Assembly: GCF_001949145.1 (NCBI RefSeq)
Contig: NW_019091405.1
Span: 855,219-901,431, forward strand
DNA length: 46,213 bases
Reading direction: 5' to 3'
DNA from: Acanthaster planci
Taxonomy: Eukaryota; Echinodermata; Asteroidea; Valvatida; Acanthasteridae
The notes under the pieces are model-generated. The model was given only the letters and a program-made list of their open reading frames with translations. It searched no databases and had not been told where the DNA came from. Positions 42,027 to 46,213 of the stretch are shown in pieces. A program made the translations under genes and the position numbers. The stretch's first letter is position 1; the number at the start of each line of letters is the position of its first letter.

Positions 42027-45000
42027 ACATTACTTTAAAATACCTTGTACACTATGCTTAAATACAGCGTATAGTTGAAATGCTCTGCCTTGCTACTTTT
42101 TCATCAGTGTATATGATGATAAATGCACCCACAGCATTTGATAATGTACTGAAATTATCGCAAAGTGACTTGACGACTAATACCTCATGGTTGATTCAAC
42201 CATCAATTTACAATATAGCTGCCTTGTACACAAGCAATACCACTATTGTGATACTTGTATTGCGAAAAATTTGAATTTGGCCATGCAGTCTATTTTTAGA
42301 AGATATGCTATACACTAAAACCTACTCGTCTCTTAACAGTATTCATGGGGAAGGAAAAGTTACATCGTCCGTTGTATTTGATTATTTGTTAATCATGCAC
42401 GGAAAGGTGTACATAAAACTCATTTTTCGTGCTTGAACGATCTCTGGCTTGAAAACATGCATGCGTATTTCAGTAACCCTTTGTATGCAAAAATATCACA
42501 TGACCAGGACCAGCTGGGTAAGGGGATTGGTTTCCTTTATTATGCAGTAGCCTATCAATGCCATCTAATGTATAGTCTACAAGCAATCGTGTATTGTATT
42601 CAAAAGCTGGTAACAACTGAAACGGAAATTCGAACAGACCAATGCATATTGTGGTCAGTGCGACAGGAACCGAGAGAGCCCGTTTCCTTGCGACCTTGAA
42701 CAATATGTTTAAACCCCTTTTACCTCGATGGTTTGACGACATACTGCGGCCATTTTTAGGGTTTCTCACAGCTTGTATTTCAATTGGGCTTCCAATACAA
42801 ATGGGATATGTGATAAAGATCTGAATGATGCAAAATGAAGTACATGTACATGTACACCAATGTCGCTTCTCGTATTGGTTTACTGTGCTTCTTTTGTGAA
42901 GATAGCAAAAAGTTCAATCCTCAATAAAATATTTCCCAACCAGTCGAGGATCTTTCGCGAGGAATGAAAGGCCTGAATGAATAAGCTGTTCTTGCACACC
43001 TGTTTTACGCAACAAGCATGCCTATCATATTTTCCTGTCGAGATAATCTGTCAATAACCTGATATCTGTCAAACGCGAATTACGTCACACGGCAATCTAT
43101 TATCAAGATAGTAGAGGAAAAGATAACTAATTTTTTCTGAATTGCACACTGTCCTTGAAATCTGGACAGGGATTCGATTTAGGTGTTTTGTCGCTGAGAC
43201 TTGTGCTAAAGTTACGTGCGTGCGTGTGAGGTGTGGTTGAGTCGTGGAGAAAAGCTCGTTTAGAGGAGAAATCCTTCGCGGCAGGATAGCATGAGCCGCG
43301 TCTGTCCGGTGTCCACTCAGATTCCGCGCACCTTGCGTGGTTTTGATAATGCCACATAACATTCCAATAATAAACATGACTGTCCAGTCTACTTCAACTA
43401 ATAAAAGAACAGCACAAAGGACACTGTTTAATCATAGAACTACTTGATACAGTTTAAACGTGGTGGCGGACATCATTGAAACCAGACCCATTGTTAAACG
43501 GCAATTCATTTGGCTAATGTTTTCTTTGAGGGGGAATTAATTTGTTAGTTTTCCTGCGAGGAGAAACTTCATAAAAAGTGAAAGAGAAAATTGCTTTCGA
43601 ATTTTGAAAAAAAATACTTTGAAAAACAAATTATACAGCAAAAGGTACATTTTTAAAAGAATGAATGACTGCAATGTTTAGGGCGTCATTTTAGGGAGGT
43701 TGATCAAGTAAAACGGTTGGCCGACTTCAGACAGTTTGCCAATCAGTGCAATTGTGTCTAATTACAAAATAATGACATAAGTGTGTGTGTATTTTATGTA
43801 CAGTGTAATTTATATGTATGTATATGTAGATTATAAACTGTTTAGAGATATATAAGTAGTGAGAAGATACTTACAATGGTGCACCATTTACATTTTAAAT
43901 ATCAAATTTGTTATAACGTAACTCAGAGAAGAAATAAGATATTTCCAGCTTCCCTTACTTCAAATGACGGATTTGTTCTTGACTTTTTGTTTCCCTTAAA
44001 ATACTTATTGGTGGTTGAATACATCAAATATTCTATTCTGCGTGTATTAAATGTTCTTATTTCAATTTTTATCCAAAATAAAACAAAATTATTGCCACCG
44101 TTTATGCACAAAATGAATCCAAATATATTTACAGGTATGTGGGTATTTGGATGGAAAGGTATTGATGTAGAATAACTATCGATTACAAGAAAGAATTTAA
44201 TGCACGGTAACCCGATGTACAGGAACTTGAAAATCTCGGCGTAAAATCAATAGATTATTTGTTCAGTTACAGAGCATCAACCATACATGGACAGTATAAA
44301 AATCCGTAGAATTTGTTGCTGGTCCGTTAATGAAACTTGCACGTTTCAATGAGTTTTGTTCTCTACTTTTCTCTCCACTGGTTGTTACTCACTTAATTTT
44401 GTTATTTATTAACCAATTAATCGTTTTTTAAAGATAGACAAAGGAGTTTGATATTCGCAATCGGATTATTATTCAGATTAGGCTTAAGAAGTACGCAGAC
44501 AGGAGAAGTGGGTACAAATCATGTACCTATGACGGGACACGTCTAGTGTAAAGTATAACGCATTATCTCATGCGCGTAGAAAGATTTGTTCTGTCATACA
44601 CAGCCTGCGTAAAGTGCCGAACCAATCTGAACTGATATGTGGTATGGAATTGCCTATTCCAGAAACTAAAATAAGTAATACTGCTTTGGAATAAACCCTC
44701 AAATTGCCAGTTATTGTATACCTTACCCTTTTAGATCAATAATCAATAATACATAACCTGGGTGATGATCCCATGAAATAAAAATTGAGATTCTGTCTTC
44801 GAGTTCTTGTCAAAGTTACGGCACGTTTGCTAGGAATAGGATAGTCTCTTAATGTAGGCTGAGTGTGCTACAGTTGTTTTATGTCCTTAAAAGTAGCTGT
44901 TAGGAAGAAACTCATGTACAGTATATCCTTTATAAGAGAACGATTGATCATTCCTATATTAGGATATAGCCATGAGATTCCGTGGCTGAATAATATATCC

Positions 45001-45506
45001 AATTAGTTAAACGACATGCTGCTCAGATTGTTACACGTACGTGTTTATGGAAATTTAAACTATTTTCAACAATAAAACATCATTTCAACATTTCGTAACG
45101 GTTGCGTGAAATTTTTCGAATCTTTGTCGGGGTGATAGCGAACGAATTGAAAGAAGTTTTTCTCATTGAGTCTGATGGAGGATTCAAAATATCTTGGGAA
45201 AGTACAAGAAATTTTCATTCTGTGCTTACCCGGTTGAAAACGACCGAGGAAACAGACGCACGAGTCTTGCTTTAGAAGTTACAAATGATTCGGAAACCTG
45301 TCTTTTCGAGTCATTATTTGTTCATTTATATCTGATCACCCAAGAGCGCATTTAGCGCCAATTACAGGATTATCATCCTAATGATTAATACAAGGAAGAA
45401 ATGTTCAGTTTTAGAGGGGGGAGGAACCTCGGATAAATGTTTTGGGGAAAACCGATGGAATCAGGTAGGGACTGAAAACCCAATCCACATGTGGACCTGG
45501 ACCGAG

Positions 45507-45572
45507 CCGGATTTGAACCCAAGCCCTCAGAAGTGGAAGGCCAGGAAAGAACGCTAGGCCAACATGACTCCC
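45507..45572 (-). repeat. degenerate tRNA-like sequence
   Basis: Minus-strand A box TTGGCCTAGCGTTC and B box GGGTTCAAATCC at about 40-nt spacing. Stems do not pair well; a SINE head or pseudogene. Confidence 0.5.
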
Positions 45573-46213
45573 CAGATGGAGATGGAGGTTAATTCCGTTT
45601 TAGCGTTGCTCTTTCTTGGAGTAAAGATTTGAATCGAGTGGAATATGTACATGTGCCTTGTGGAATTCTTCAACGCAACGTACTGTTCTTGCGGAAACTC
45701 TTGAATTTTCGGATCGAAAAGAAGAGCACTGTGTTGGCACTCGCGAAAGTGAGTTTGAATCTTGCGCTGTGAATCCAAAATTGATCGACGCTGCTTTAAT
45801 ACGAAGAGATGAAAGATACGTCGACTCATGGGTTTTGCTGTGAGTTTCATTGATAAATTGCCTATATGCGGAACCCCAGCTAGTTTTATATCTGTATTCC
45901 ACTTTAGAGTTTGAATTGTAGCTAGTTACAAACGGCTGAAGATTTTAATTAATACGAACATGCAGATTTGAGGCAAGGTCTGAGACCAAGTTGAATAATT
46001 ACGAAAAACTCTCTAGTTCTCCCTTCAAACTGTGCTTATAGCGACTGGCTTGTCCATACAAATTCGAAGCAAAATATGGGACGAAGAGAACCCCCCCCCC
46101 AGCTTTGTGTTGGTCATTGTTTGATCGGAATTTCAGGCAATCTTTTCAGACATCTAGGGCGGGGATGTATTAGGTAACAATTTTCTAGAGTGTGTATAGG
46201 GATTGGACTTGTG

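Larger units (their letters stand above)
40509..46213. other. gene-free right end
   Basis: 5.7 kb after the transporter stop. The 3' UTR must lie at its start, but no clear nearby AATAAA was seen (one at 42923-42928 is 2.4 kb away). Contains ACATGTAC clusters (41181-41226, 42839-42856), the foldback at 41927-42026 and a tRNA-like sequence. Confidence 0.5.

Overview
This is a eukaryotic, animal nuclear window. Its genes are interrupted by GT-AG introns of 188 bp to about 6.3 kb. It also carries an intron-containing tRNA-Tyr gene, tRNA-derived repeats and many short foldback/MITE-like elements. Palindromic ACATGTACATGT runs and GGGCCCAATTTCA-ended elements suggest a marine invertebrate, possibly an echinoderm or another non-vertebrate deuterostome. 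That placement is inference; the sequence alone does not fix the species.

Layout, left to right. (1) 2774-3915, minus: the first two coding exons (signal peptide and inhibitor-I9 prodomain) of a secreted subtilisin/proteinase K-like serine protease. The catalytic part is not found in the window and should lie beyond the left edge. (2) 4763-8817, plus: a complete five-exon CINP orthologue (CDK2-interacting protein, 253 aa), divergent from the protease with 847 bp between start codons. (3) 8818-13625: a gene-free convergent intergenic region with a short MITE-like element. (4) 13626-24306, minus: a complete eight-exon ZNF839-like gene (about 1161 aa) with one C2H2 finger and AT-hook-like motifs; its introns hold several hairpins and MITEs. 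(5) 24665-24752, plus: tRNA-Tyr(GUA) with a 15-nt intron. (6) 25982-40508, plus: a complete six-exon SLC16/monocarboxylate-transporter-like MFS carrier (550 aa, 12 predicted membrane segments), preceded by an unusual N-terminal triple 16-residue repeat. (7) 40509-46213: no gene seen; one foldback element and one degenerate tRNA-like sequence.

All three complete gene models close exactly in reading frame across every chosen splice junction, which is the main support for them. CINP and ZNF839 lie tail to tail, the arrangement I recall for human 14q32.31, so this looks like an ancient microsyntenic pair. The genes are functionally unrelated as far as known (replication/ribosome-biogenesis cofactor, nuclear zinc-finger protein, membrane transporter, secreted protease). 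I see no operon or defence-like system. The most distinctive protein feature is the transporter's N-terminal triplicated amphipathic repeat.
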